From positions 1,871,501-1,935,500 of the forward strand of contig NZ_JAJJMP010000001.1 of NCBI RefSeq assembly GCF_020905415.1: a stretch of 64,000 bases of DNA, written 5' to 3'. The position numbers and the translations under genes are program-made. Positions 34,216 to 41,946 of the stretch are shown here, piece by piece; the stretch's first letter is position 1; each line of letters begins with the position of its first letter. Source of the DNA: Myroides oncorhynchi. Its GTDB lineage: Bacteria > Bacteroidota > Bacteroidia > Flavobacteriales > Flavobacteriaceae. Under the pieces are notes generated by a model that did no database searches, was not told the origin of the DNA, and was given only the letters and a program-made list of their open reading frames with translations.

Positions 34216-35151
34216 TTAATTTCTAAAGTCAGATGGGAATTTTCTTACTAATAAATTTTCATCTAAAGTGTATGTTGGAAAATTTGATAAAGTTTGTTTA
34301 ATTGAATTGTCGTTTATTAAATAATCATACGTCTTAAAATATAAAACAGTTCTATCTGTAGAATTAAGATGATCAAAAGTTTTTGCAAATATTAGAATTT
34401 GAGAAAATTGTTCTTCAGAATAATCATCATTAATGAAAATTCTGAATTCAATGTCTTTTCCATTTTGAATTCTTAAAGGAATAATATCTGAATATAGATA
34501 GTGCAAAGGAAACGTTTTTCCGAATGAATATTCATGTATTGATGCGAAGTTTAATCCAGAATTATGGTATACAAAATCAACATTTGAAACACCAAAATTT
34601 TCTTTAGTTCTAAAAATACTTTCGTATAAAAAGTTAACTCTATTATTATCTAAAAGTAATATTTTGTCAAAAACTAAATCGTTATCAATTTGAACTTTCG
34701 ATACAACAGCTGATAAATCATAGTTTATTGGACTTTTATTTGATAACCAAACCAAGATACCAAAAATGTCGGTTTTATTAACTCCAGTAAAACTTTGGTT
34801 TAGGTTGCTTTTCTCTTTGGAATAATTAAAACATTCCAATGTGTAAGCTAAATCTTTAATATGAGATTTAAAAAGAGTAGAAGGATATTTAGGATATTCA
34901 TCAGCTACATATTTTGAAGAAATAACACCAATATCTAAAGTGTAATCTTCTAACGGAGATTTATAAGTAACTAATCCATCAATTCCATGTGTTGTTTTAT
35001 TGTTTTTTGCAGAAGCGTCTTTATGCTTTGTTCCTTTATTGCAATTTATTGAGTTATTCTCTTGAAGTGAATTGTAATTTAGTATTTCTTCAAATATAAA
35101 TTTTACAATTTTTTCTCCTTTTTCTCCAATTGATTTAGACCATTCTCCCAT
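34216..35151 (-). CDS. GAPS4a-like protein, putative PD-(D/E)xK nuclease
   Basis: 311 residues. The start MGEWSKSIGEKGEKIVKFIF and the block HGIDGLVTYKSPLEDYTLDI match what I remember of GAPS4a. As a PD-(D/E)xK-type core the parts would be Glu13 in the first helix, Asp58 in HGID, and Lys80 in DIGVISSKY. The acidic residue expected two positions before the lysine is Ser78 here, so the motif is imperfect. It is the first gene of the minus-strand operon with the GAPS4b-like gene, preceded by a 10-bp inverted repeat. Expected role: nuclease effector or sensor of an abortive anti-phage system. Confidence 0.6.
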   Translation of the reverse strand: MGEWSKSIGEKGEKIVKFIFEEILNYNSLQENNSINCNKGTKHKDASAKNNKTTHGIDGLVTYKSPLEDYTLDIGVISSKYVADEYPKYPSTLFKSHIKDLAYTLECFNYSKEKSNLNQSFTGVNKTDIFGILVWLSNKSPINYDLSAVVSKVQIDNDLVFDKILLLDNNRVNFLYESIFRTKENFGVSNVDFVYHNSGLNFASIHEYSFGKTFPLHYLYSDIIPLRIQNGKDIEFRIFINDDYSEEQFSQILIFAKTFDHLNSTDRTVLYFKTYDYLINDNSIKQTLSNFPTYTLDENLLVRKFPSDFRN

Positions 35152-35908
35152 AAGTTTTTAGTAAAGTTTTGTTTGATGTAATTGTCTATGACATTATTTC
35201 TTTACGAAACAAAACACGATGTAGTTTCGTAAAATAACACCTATATGCATATTTCGGATAACACGCTGTTAATATACTTAGTTTTTTGTAAATTAAATAC
35301 TTAATAGGCTAATTTATTACGGTTAGCGAAACTATCCAAATAAAAGATATCTTTTTAAAATATGGGTAGCGAAATAGTTATCAAGTCAAACATATTAAAA
35401 TTTTTTATAATTCTATTACGGAAATCCGTAAACTCCTCAATATTTTGAGTCTATCTACTATTTCGACTAAAAACTATCGACTTCGGAGTAGTTTTCCAGC
35501 TCTCTGCAAGAGCAAGTAGTTTTGAAAGCTCGAATCTCAATTTCGAGTGCCTCAAAACATAACTTGCTGTGATCTTTTCGATAACTTTATCGATTTATTT
35601 ACAATATGTTTTTTATAATGTAAATGCTATTCATAAGCATATTTGTTAAGGCCAACTAGAGTCTTAAAAGACGTGCTTTTAATAATGAATTTAAATCTCT
35701 GGTTGTCTGTCTAAGCAATCAATGTATTGGTAAGACAAACGTAAAATCGTAGCTATGACTGTACAGAGCTCCCATATATCATCTTATAAAAACAAACATT
35801 AAATATTAAAATGTAATATGATTATTTATAGGACATTTTAAGTAATTTAGCGAAATAAACTTATAATAAGATATTTAGTTAAAAGTGTTCGGTATATAAA
35901 AATATTCT
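35152..35908. other. gene-free region rich in short inverted repeats
   Basis: 757 bp without a credible gene. Inverted repeats noted: TTTACGAAAC/GTTTCGTAAA (35201-35210 and 35224-35233), TTACGGAAATCCGTAA (35418-35433), AAAACTA/TAGTTTT around 35466-35493, and CTCGAA/TTCGAG around 35531-35550. The first repeat lies 50-80 bp before the GAPS4a-like start and could be an operator. Several hairpins without T-runs make a structured RNA or decayed recombination sites possible. Nothing was recognised. Confidence 0.4.
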
Positions 35909-36364
35909 ATGGATTTCAAACTATTAATTTCAATTTACGCAGCTATAATCTCAACAGTAGTATTCGCTTGGAGATTATATGAGTTTTATTACGATCGTGT
36001 TGGAAAATTAAAAGTATCTATGACGACTACTTCTCGCACATTTGTATTTGGTAATGGAATGTTAGGCAAAACAGAATTATTTTTAGAAGTTTGCGTTGTT
36101 AATATTGGAAAAAATAAAAGATTTATTGAACAACCAAGTTTTCAAAGTAATGAAAATTTTGAGGGTAAAAAATATCTTAACCTTCTTCGAACTGATGTTA
36201 TAAAAAAATTCCCTATCTGTTTGGAACCTGGGGAAAAGTTTGTGTATGATTTACCGTATGATGATTTAGAGAAAGAGTTAAAAAAGGCTGGTGTTTCAAA
36301 ATTAAGAGGTCGAGTTTATGACACACATAGAAAGGTTTATCGCTCAAAATGGTTTAAGTTATAA
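35909..36364 (+). CDS. hypothetical membrane-anchored protein
   Basis: 151 residues, family not recognised. An N-terminal transmembrane helix (LLISIYAAIISTVVFAW) precedes a short basic turn and a soluble beta-rich domain (KLKVSMTTTSRTFVFGNGM, ELFLEVCVVNIGKNKRFIEQPSF, ICLEPGEKFVYDLPYD). The pattern of strands and the conserved-looking VVNIGK segment recalls small Ig-like membrane-associated proteins frequent in mobile islands, but no function can be given. It is alone on the plus strand and ends at a shared terminator. Confidence 0.6.
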   Translation: MDFKLLISIYAAIISTVVFAWRLYEFYYDRVGKLKVSMTTTSRTFVFGNGMLGKTELFLEVCVVNIGKNKRFIEQPSFQSNENFEGKKYLNLLRTDVIKKFPICLEPGEKFVYDLPYDDLEKELKKAGVSKLRGRVYDTHRKVYRSKWFKL

Positions 36365-36605
36365 AAGTGAATCTATTGGTTCCCTTAAAATAGATAATTC
36401 TACAAATTAAGTTAAGAAATATTTTTCTATTGTCTTATAAAAGAGATTTTTTGAAGTTATTAACCGCAATGAACTAACGTCCTTAATTATCGAGATGTGT
36501 CTTTGTCCTTACAAATTGGAAATTTGCATCGGAACAAAGACCATTCGTTTTTCTCCCGAAGGTCGCAAAATTGGTAAGATGATTATTTAAGATAATGTAT
36601 TAAGC
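36365..36605. other. spacer with a large imperfect hairpin
   Basis: GTCTTTGT (about 36497-36504) pairs with ACAAAGAC, enclosing a second inverted repeat CAAATT/AATTTG. No gene. Confidence 0.35.
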
Positions 36606-36650
36606 AAAAAAAGGTAGAATACCATCCATTGTAATTCTACCTTTTTTTAT
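36606..36650. terminator. bidirectional terminator
   Basis: AAAAAAAGGTAGAAT (36606-36620) pairs with its complement at 36634-36648. It lies between the plus-strand membrane protein and the minus-strand DUF6922 gene. Confidence 0.85.
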
Positions 36651-36653
36651 AGT

Positions 36654-36971
36654 TTATATCCAATGATAGGATTTGCCTTTTCTGTTTTGATAACAAAGCA
36701 TATCTTCTTTTCTAAGCTCTGGAAAAAACGCAATAGCTCTTTCAATAGCATAATTCGGTAAGAATTTAATCTCCTTGCATATTGTAAGAAGAACTTTTTC
36801 TCTGCCGTATAGTCGAATGATTTCATCTACCTCACTCTGATCTCCACGTTCAATTACACGTGCTATAATGGGAATATAAGCTTTCTGATAATCAAGATTA
36901 TTTATATCAGTATCCCAAAATAATTGAGTTCCTAAAGTTGAAATATCTGTTAATTGCTTCTTTTTTGTCAT
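36654..36971 (-). CDS. DUF6922 family protein
   Basis: 105 residues. The order LFWDTDINNLDYQKAYIPIIARVIERGDQSEVDEIIRLYG, then a KEDMLCYQNRKGKSYHWI tail, is the DUF6922 pattern (name from memory). In Bacteroidota such small proteins often accompany nucleotidyltransferase-like (AbiEii) or mobile-element genes and may be antitoxin-like, but no partner toxin is adjacent here. Function unknown. It is bounded by terminators on both sides. Confidence 0.65.
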   Translation of the reverse strand: MTKKKQLTDISTLGTQLFWDTDINNLDYQKAYIPIIARVIERGDQSEVDEIIRLYGREKVLLTICKEIKFLPNYAIERAIAFFPELRKEDMLCYQNRKGKSYHWI

Positions 36972-37011
36972 ACTTTAAATATACTGATTTAAAGTGAATT
37001 AATGTATGAAA

Positions 37012-37040
37012 AAAAGCCTAATCGAAAGATTAAGCTTTTA
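37012..37040 (-). terminator. terminator after the XRE regulator gene
   Basis: AAAAGCCTAATC and GATTAAGCTTTT pair around a GAAA tetraloop with one mismatch. Located just beyond the stop of the minus-strand gene at 37059. Confidence 0.6.
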
Positions 37041-37058
37041 TAATATCTTAGAGTAATG

Positions 37059-37454
37059 TTATTTTTTATCTTCTATTATCTTCTCTAATTTTTCAATCAT
37101 TTCTTTTTGTTGTTGCAACATACGCTCATATAATTCTATCATTTTATCAATAGGATTGAAATTTGGCTGATAATTAAAAAAAGAAGGTTGTTGACAATTT
37201 TCAAATGAGACAGAATTAGATATCATATTAATCGCTTGCTGTTCATCAAAATTCTCAAATGCTTCAACAGGTATGTTAAGTACCTTAGAAATCTGTTGTA
37301 GTAGAGAATTATCAATTACCTCTTTCTGTTCTAAAACAGATATCTTCTTTTGATTCCAATCTTCTCCTAAGTCAAAAGCAAGAACTTCTTGTTTGATTCC
37401 AAGCATTTCTCTAAAACGCTTTATGTTTCTTCCTTGATGTATTTTATGTTCCAT
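37059..37454 (-). CDS. XRE family helix-turn-helix regulator with coiled-coil tail
   Basis: 131 residues. Residues about 8-70 are a Cro/C1-type HTH (IKRFREMLGIKQEVLAFDLG, ISVLEQKEVIDNSLLQQISKVLNIPVEAFENF). The C-terminal 40 residues are a coiled coil (MIELYERMLQQQKEMIEKLEK), probably for dimerisation. It is typical of regulators beside mobile elements in flavobacteria. It is divergent from the 53-residue ORF and recombinase, so it may regulate excision. Confidence 0.85.
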   Translation of the reverse strand: MEHKIHQGRNIKRFREMLGIKQEVLAFDLGEDWNQKKISVLEQKEVIDNSLLQQISKVLNIPVEAFENFDEQQAINMISNSVSFENCQQPSFFNYQPNFNPIDKMIELYERMLQQQKEMIEKLEKIIEDKK

Positions 37455-37663
37455 AATTGATTAGCAGAATTAAGAAGGCTCAAAAGAAAGCCAAAGATTA
37501 AAAAAGATTGAAAGGTAAAGTTATAAAATATCCTGTAAGAATAGAAATTTAATTCGAATTGTTGTTGAAATCATGATACAGTATAACACCAAGTACAACC
37601 AATGATTGCCAAAGAATCTTACTGAGATAATACACTGGCTATTTTTCAGTAAAAGGCTATATT

Positions 37664-37825
37664 ATGACAACAAAACTAGAAATTCCAAAAATTCCAATAG
37701 AAGAGGGTAGGACTTACTTTAAGAAAGAGGGAATAGATTTAACAGAAGAAGAAACAGCTATTGTATTGGATTTTATGTACACAATAACACACTTTGTTTT
37801 TAAGGAATACTTTGATATAGAGTGA
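37664..37825 (+). CDS. small conserved-looking ORF upstream of the recombinase
   Basis: 53 residues from ATG 37664 to TGA at 37823-37825. The protein opens MTTKLEIPKIPIEEGRTYF and contains DLTEEETAIVLDFMYTITHF, a helix typical of small regulators. It lies between the XRE gene and the recombinase on the plus strand, 60 nt before the recombinase. I recall similar short proteins beside recombinases in other Bacteroidota islands, so a directionality factor or regulator is possible; no family was assigned. Confidence 0.55.
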   Translation: MTTKLEIPKIPIEEGRTYFKKEGIDLTEEETAIVLDFMYTITHFVFKEYFDIE

Positions 37826-37885
37826 GTTATTTGTATATTTATACACTCCCAACCAAATAATTGTGTTAAATTAAATAATCAACCT

Positions 37886-39463
37886 ATGAAAATAGCAGAT
37901 TTGTATATCCGTGTTTCAACGGATGAGCAAGCTGATAAAGGTTATTCACTAAGAGATCAAGAAGAGCGATTGCGACGCTTTTGCCAATCAAACGATATTC
38001 AAGTAGGCAAAGTTATCTTAGAGGATCATTCAGCGAAAAGTTTTAATCGTCCATCTTGGATTACATTAATGAAAAACTTGCGTAAACGAACTAATCAAAC
38101 CAACTTATTGTTATTTACTAAGTGGGATCGGTTTAGTCGTAACGCTGGCGATGCGTATCAAATGCTTAGTGAACTAACAAAATTAGGTGTAGAATTACAA
38201 GCTATTGAACAACCTTTAGATTTATCTATTCCTGAAAACAAGATTATGCTTGCAATATATTTAGCGGCTCCAGAGGTAGAGAATGACCGTAGAGCACTTA
38301 ATGTATACCATGGTATGAGACGAGCTAAGAGGGAAGGAAGGTTGATGGGAAAAGCACCTTTTGGATATATAAACAGGAGTAAAGAGGATGGAACAAAGTA
38401 TATCGCTATAAAGGAATTGGAAGCTAAAGCATTAGTTTGGGCTTTTGAAGAAATCGCCAAGGGGCTATTAGCAGCTAATCAGATACGCTTAGAGATGAAT
38501 AAGTTTAGTCCTCGTAGCCTTAGTAAGAGTGCTTTTCACGTAGCGATTCGCAATCCTTTATATTGTGGAAAAATATTTATACCTAAACACAAGGATGAAG
38601 AGGCTCACTTTGTCGATGGACTACACGAAGCATTAATCACAACAGAATTGTTTGATAAAGTTCAAGAGGTGTTAGATGGAAAAGTAAGAAAGGAACTACC
38701 AAATACAAAAGTACTATCAGATGCAAATTTACCACTAAGAGGCTTTTTAGTTTGCCCTAAGTGTAGTAGAAACCTAACAGGTAGTTTATCAAAGGGTAGA
38801 AACAATAGTTATTATTACTATCACTGTATAGGTTCTTGTGGATTTAGACATAGTGCAAGCAAAGCAAACTTACTATTTGAAGAGGGATTAAATCAATTAC
38901 AATTAAACGAAGCATTTTTAACCCGTTTAAAGAAACATTTGTTAGATACCTATAACAAGATGCTAAAGAATCCAATTGATAAAAAGAAAACACTATTAAA
39001 CGAGATAGAAAGACTAAACGCTCAGCTTAGTACAGCAAGGACAAAATTATTAAGTGGAACACTTGATGATGATGATTATCTTGAAATCAAAAAATTGAAT
39101 AAAGCAGAACTTGAATTGTTAGAAACACAATTAATGAAGGAGAATAGCAAAGTAAAGATTGATATTAATAAAATATTGAACAAAGCAATAGAAGTAGTTG
39201 CAAACATTGGTACACTCTACACTCAGGCAGATATATCAATGAAAAGAAGAATAATAGGTTCAATCTTTCCTGAGAAAGTAGTTTTTGATGGAGAGGTATA
39301 TCGAACCGATAGAATAAATGTTTTAATAAGGTCTATCTTATTGATAAATAATGAAATAGCTAAAAATAAAAACGGGAGAAATGAACAAAAAATTCAATTC
39401 TCCCGTTTAGTACTCGAGGCGGGACTTGAACCCGCACGGGCATTACTACCCACTGGATTTTAA
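37886..39463 (+). CDS. large serine recombinase (integrase of the island)
   Basis: 525 residues in the integrated state. The resolvase domain opens IADLYIRVSTDEQADKGYS with the catalytic Ser in RVST; KWDRFSRNAGDAY and EVENDRRALNVYHGMRRAKREG complete it. A recombinase domain (GKAPFGYINR, NPLYCGKIFIP) follows, then a zinc ribbon (CPKCSRN...CIGSCGFRH) and a coiled coil at about 340-420. Codons 509-525 are antisense to the tRNA-Leu gene, giving a tail that is not native. The frame in the excised circle would instead run into bases 29894-29968. The enzyme catalyses integration and excision of the island. Confidence 0.92.
   Translation: MKIADLYIRVSTDEQADKGYSLRDQEERLRRFCQSNDIQVGKVILEDHSAKSFNRPSWITLMKNLRKRTNQTNLLLFTKWDRFSRNAGDAYQMLSELTKLGVELQAIEQPLDLSIPENKIMLAIYLAAPEVENDRRALNVYHGMRRAKREGRLMGKAPFGYINRSKEDGTKYIAIKELEAKALVWAFEEIAKGLLAANQIRLEMNKFSPRSLSKSAFHVAIRNPLYCGKIFIPKHKDEEAHFVDGLHEALITTELFDKVQEVLDGKVRKELPNTKVLSDANLPLRGFLVCPKCSRNLTGSLSKGRNNSYYYYHCIGSCGFRHSASKANLLFEEGLNQLQLNEAFLTRLKKHLLDTYNKMLKNPIDKKKTLLNEIERLNAQLSTARTKLLSGTLDDDDYLEIKKLNKAELELLETQLMKENSKVKIDINKILNKAIEVVANIGTLYTQADISMKRRIIGSIFPEKVVFDGEVYRTDRINVLIRSILLINNEIAKNKNGRNEQKIQFSRLVLEAGLEPARALLPTGF
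39371..39408 (-). terminator. island-supplied terminator for tRNA-Leu copy 1
   Basis: CGGGAGAA/TTCTCCCG stem with a T-rich end on the minus strand. The original tRNA terminator stayed at the left end, so this hairpin inside the recombinase gene replaces it. Confidence 0.7.
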
Positions 39464-39496
39464 GTCCAGCGTGTCTACCACTTCCACCACTCGAGC
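39411..39496 (-). tRNA. tRNA-Leu(TAA), copy 1; attR of the island
   Basis: 86 nt. Acceptor stem GCTCGAG/CTCGAGT with discriminator A, anticodon loop around CTTAAAA giving anticodon TAA, variable arm and T loop GGTTCAAGTCC. The minus-strand promoter -7 box TATATTTG is the complement of 39538-39545. Confidence 0.95.
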
Positions 39497-39537
39497 GTCT
39501 TGATGTAGACCTCAATACTACTTCTGTATTGCGAGTG

Positions 39538-39545
39538 CAAATATA
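39538..39545 (-). promoter_or_regulatory. -7 element of tRNA-Leu copy 1
   Basis: TATATTTG on the minus strand, 42 bp before the tRNA 5' end. Equivalent elements are found for the other tRNA genes. Confidence 0.65.
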
Positions 39546-39759
39546 GGCGATATATTTTATTCTACAATAACTAAATCTTGTTTTTTGACTTAAAAAAGCA
39601 ACTTGATTTATTATATGTTGATTAATAGAGAGTTATTAAGTGTCTTTTTTAGCAATTATCTAATAAATATTTATCTACATTTCTTAAATACAGTTTTATG
39701 TAACGATATAATGGGTGTTTACATTATAACAGCTATGTTTATTAAACTATCTGCATTAG

Positions 39760-41115
39760 TTAATTCTTTTTTTGAGTTAGTTGTTCGAATAAAGCTAATG
39801 CCTCTGCATCCCAATCCTTGGTTACTGTAGCGTAGTCGTCTTCTGTTCCATAGATAGTGTACATCACATAATCCCAGCAGTATTCTTCCATTTCGGCTAT
39901 TTCCTCTTCATCACCATAATCTTCTTTATCCTCATCCGTGAAATAATAGTCAGCAAAGTTCTCTTTACTTTCTAGTAATAACTTCAGGTTTTCTATAGAA
40001 GTGAAGTAAGGTGTATATGCTGCTAGATGAGGTTGTTCTTGCATAGATTGAGTTCCTTGAATAAAGACTTTTATACTATCCGCATCTATACCATATTTCT
40101 CTAGGAAAGGCAGTGTGAAGTGCTGATGGGTACTTTGGTGTTCGTCATCCACAGTGCGATAGTATTTGATTAGTATATCAAAGTAACGTCTGTCATATAG
40201 TGCTAATGACATAACTGCAAAAGTAGAAGGCATCATAGTAAATTCCTCATCTATATTCTCGTACCATTTCCATTTAATCATTACTGTATTAATGTAGTTA
40301 ATCATTAAAGGATGAAGTGATTCATACTGTATTGCTGTGGCGAATAAATAGTGTTGACCACATATAGGGAGGTTTTCTATACCTAAGTCTTTTAGATTAG
40401 GTCCTATAAATTCGATAGCAAAGCTCTTAGGGAAGTCATGTTTGAATAACGTATTGATTAGCGTTAATACTTTTCTGTAAGTATCTTCTTTATCATCTTG
40501 CACCTCTATTGTGATGACAGCAGTTACATCATTTGCAAAGAAAGTTATTTGATTATCTTGGTAATGTGTTATTTCTTCCGATATAGTACAAGTTCCTTTT
40601 TCATATAGTTCTTGTACTCTTTTAGAGCCAAGTTTCTCTGCTAATTTAAAATATTCATCAGCAGTAACAATTGCATGGCTATCATCATACTTAATGTGTC
40701 CAATAGCTAAATAGCATAATACACGTAGAAGTTCGTCTTCATATAGAGAAAGAGTAGGGGGATTCGTTGTAGAGGGGTCTATCGCCAGCCTACTACCGAA
40801 TTTTTTAATATTAGTAAAAGTTGTGGCTATTAAATCTTTTAATCTAACACCTAAAGTATAGCTATAACTATTGAATCCACTAAGTATTCTCATTTTCTCA
40901 AAGAATGCGATATAAGTATCTTCGGTGAAAGGAGTAGTTTTAAAGAAGTAGTCTATGATCTTACTGTTCAGAAATCGTTCTCCTGTGTCTAATACATAAG
41001 GATTAGGATAGTCAGTAGCGACAGTACATTTGTCGTTATTGATTGCGTCTATAAAGCGGTCAAGTAATGCTTCATTACCTTCTATTTTTACTAAGTAGTC
41101 TAATTCTCTAGCCAT
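39760..41115 (-). CDS. hypothetical protein (possibly DUF6138 family)
   Basis: 451 residues without signal peptide or membrane helix. It is an acidic, helix-rich cytoplasmic protein (AYIAFFEKMRILSGFNSYSYTLG, LRVLCYLAIGHIKYDD, ending DWDAEALALFEQLTQKKN). It resembles, from memory, DUF6138, a family of unknown function frequent near immunity-like genes; this is unverified. No catalytic motif is visible. It sits alone between tRNA-Leu copies 1 and 2, an accessory slot, and a 17-bp hairpin lies upstream at 41331-41368. A role as an immunity or orphan effector-associated protein is speculation. Confidence 0.5.
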   Translation of the reverse strand: MARELDYLVKIEGNEALLDRFIDAINNDKCTVATDYPNPYVLDTGERFLNSKIIDYFFKTTPFTEDTYIAFFEKMRILSGFNSYSYTLGVRLKDLIATTFTNIKKFGSRLAIDPSTTNPPTLSLYEDELLRVLCYLAIGHIKYDDSHAIVTADEYFKLAEKLGSKRVQELYEKGTCTISEEITHYQDNQITFFANDVTAVITIEVQDDKEDTYRKVLTLINTLFKHDFPKSFAIEFIGPNLKDLGIENLPICGQHYLFATAIQYESLHPLMINYINTVMIKWKWYENIDEEFTMMPSTFAVMSLALYDRRYFDILIKYYRTVDDEHQSTHQHFTLPFLEKYGIDADSIKVFIQGTQSMQEQPHLAAYTPYFTSIENLKLLLESKENFADYYFTDEDKEDYGDEEEIAEMEEYCWDYVMYTIYGTEDDYATVTKDWDAEALALFEQLTQKKN

Positions 41116-41632
41116 ATTTATAATGCTAAGTGTTATCGTGTTTTTACGGATTGAAAGATACTGTTATTTCTAGAGTCTCTAATAGAGGAGAGACAAGATT
41201 TATTTTCTGTAGTGGTGATAAGAAGAAAGAGATAAAAGCAATGTATAACCAATTACTTAGGGCTGTATAGGCTGTAACTTTAACCCAAAATAAGCGATAG
41301 TCAAATACTACGAGCTAATTCTACTTCATAAGTGAGTCCATTAAAAAAGGCTTTTTAATGGACTCACTATAGACACACGATGCTGTCAATATGCTATCAT
41401 ATGAAGCCAGATAGCAACTTCATAGAATGGAGGTGGTAATAAGATAGGTTTTTTAGGAATTTGGAAAAAAAATAGTTAATCCTTATGGGATAGGATCTTT
41501 GATTTCTACTAGAATAGAAATTCTTATATGAGTGCAAATTGCGATTTTTAATTGAAAGTTTAGGGAGCGATCAACTGACGTTGATCCTAGATTACGCTGT
41601 GATATGATAACAATAGAACGAGAATTTATGTC
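41116..41632. other. intergenic region with one strong hairpin
   Basis: No credible gene. AGTGAGTCCATTAAAAA (41331-41347) pairs perfectly over 17 bp with 41352-41368, a possible terminator of a lost gene. TAACCCAAAATAAGCGATAG at 41281-41300 resembles the sequence after the DUF3806 gene at 48521-48540, hinting at shared ancestry of the two loci. Confidence 0.45.
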
Positions 41633-41664
41633 AAAAAAAAATCCTAAGCGTTAACTTAGGATTT
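41633..41664 (-). terminator. terminator of tRNA-Leu copy 2
   Basis: AAATCCTAAG/CTTAGGATTT stem with an A-run on the plus strand that reads as a T-run behind the minus-strand tRNA. It is the ancestral tRNA-Leu terminator, also seen at 42738-42769 and, decayed, at 29859-29890. Confidence 0.85.
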
Positions 41665-41669
41665 CTCTG

Positions 41670-41755
41670 TACTCGAGGCGGGACTTGAACCCGCACGGGC
41701 ATTACTACCCACTGGATTTTAAGTCCAGCGTGTCTACCACTTCCACCACTCGAGC
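41670..41755 (-). tRNA. tRNA-Leu(TAA), copy 2
   Basis: Identical over 86 nt to copy 1. Its 5' flank (41756-41792) is also nearly identical to that of copy 1; the -7 box is TACTTTTG (complement of 41795-41802). Confidence 0.95.
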
Positions 41756-41802
41756 GTCTTGATGTAGACCGCAATACTACTTCTGTATTGCGATGGCAAA
41801 AG

Positions 41803-41946
41803 TAGAGTTTATTTTTTTATCTCGCAATAGGAGTAGACTGTTTTTTTATAAAATAATTTATAGATCCTCTATCTTATTGATAAATAATGAGATAGCTAAA
41901 AATAAAAACGGGAGAAATGAACAAAAAATTCAATTCTCCCGTTTAG
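41803..41946 (+). pseudogene. remnant 3' end of a second serine recombinase gene
   Basis: Only the last part of a recombinase remains: the frame reads SSILLINNEIAKNKNGRN and on to the tRNA antisense, equal to the end of the intact recombinase. Upstream of 41868 the similarity stops. It marks the right end of another, now deleted, island that had used the same attachment site. Confidence 0.7.

Larger units (their letters stand above)
29894..39415. mobile_element. serine-recombinase genomic island inserted at tRNA-Leu(TAA)
   Basis: Both ends carry GTACTC: at 29894-29899 preceded by the ancestral tRNA terminator, and at 39410-39415 followed by the intact tRNA. Contents from left to right are the last codons and terminator of the integrase gene in its circular form (29894-30018), a RES-domain protein, a D...DxK protein, a GAPS4-like pair, a membrane protein, DUF6922 and XRE proteins, a 53-residue ORF and the large serine recombinase. 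No conjugation or phage structural genes are present, so this is a small integrative island. An alternative right end at 41946-41951 (identical flank) would make it about 12 kb and include tRNA copies 1 and 2. Confidence 0.75.
39332..39496. repeat. 165-bp direct repeat, copy 1 (integrase 3' end plus tRNA-Leu)
   Basis: Differs from 41868-42032 by a single base (AATGAAATAG versus AATGAGATAG). It spans the last codons of the recombinase, the hairpin and the tRNA. Confidence 0.9.

Noticed and set aside
39410..39463. C-terminal recombinase tail as a real protein domain
   Set aside because: These codons are the antisense of tRNA-Leu; the same spurious peptide appears wherever a frame crosses this tRNA. 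The recombinase start and catalytic domains are real, the tail is a by-product of integration.
39603..39830. 75-residue plus-strand ORF between tRNA-Leu copy 1 and the DUF6138-like gene
   Set aside because: Its second half is antisense to the end of the larger gene; the first half is AT-rich with no start context.
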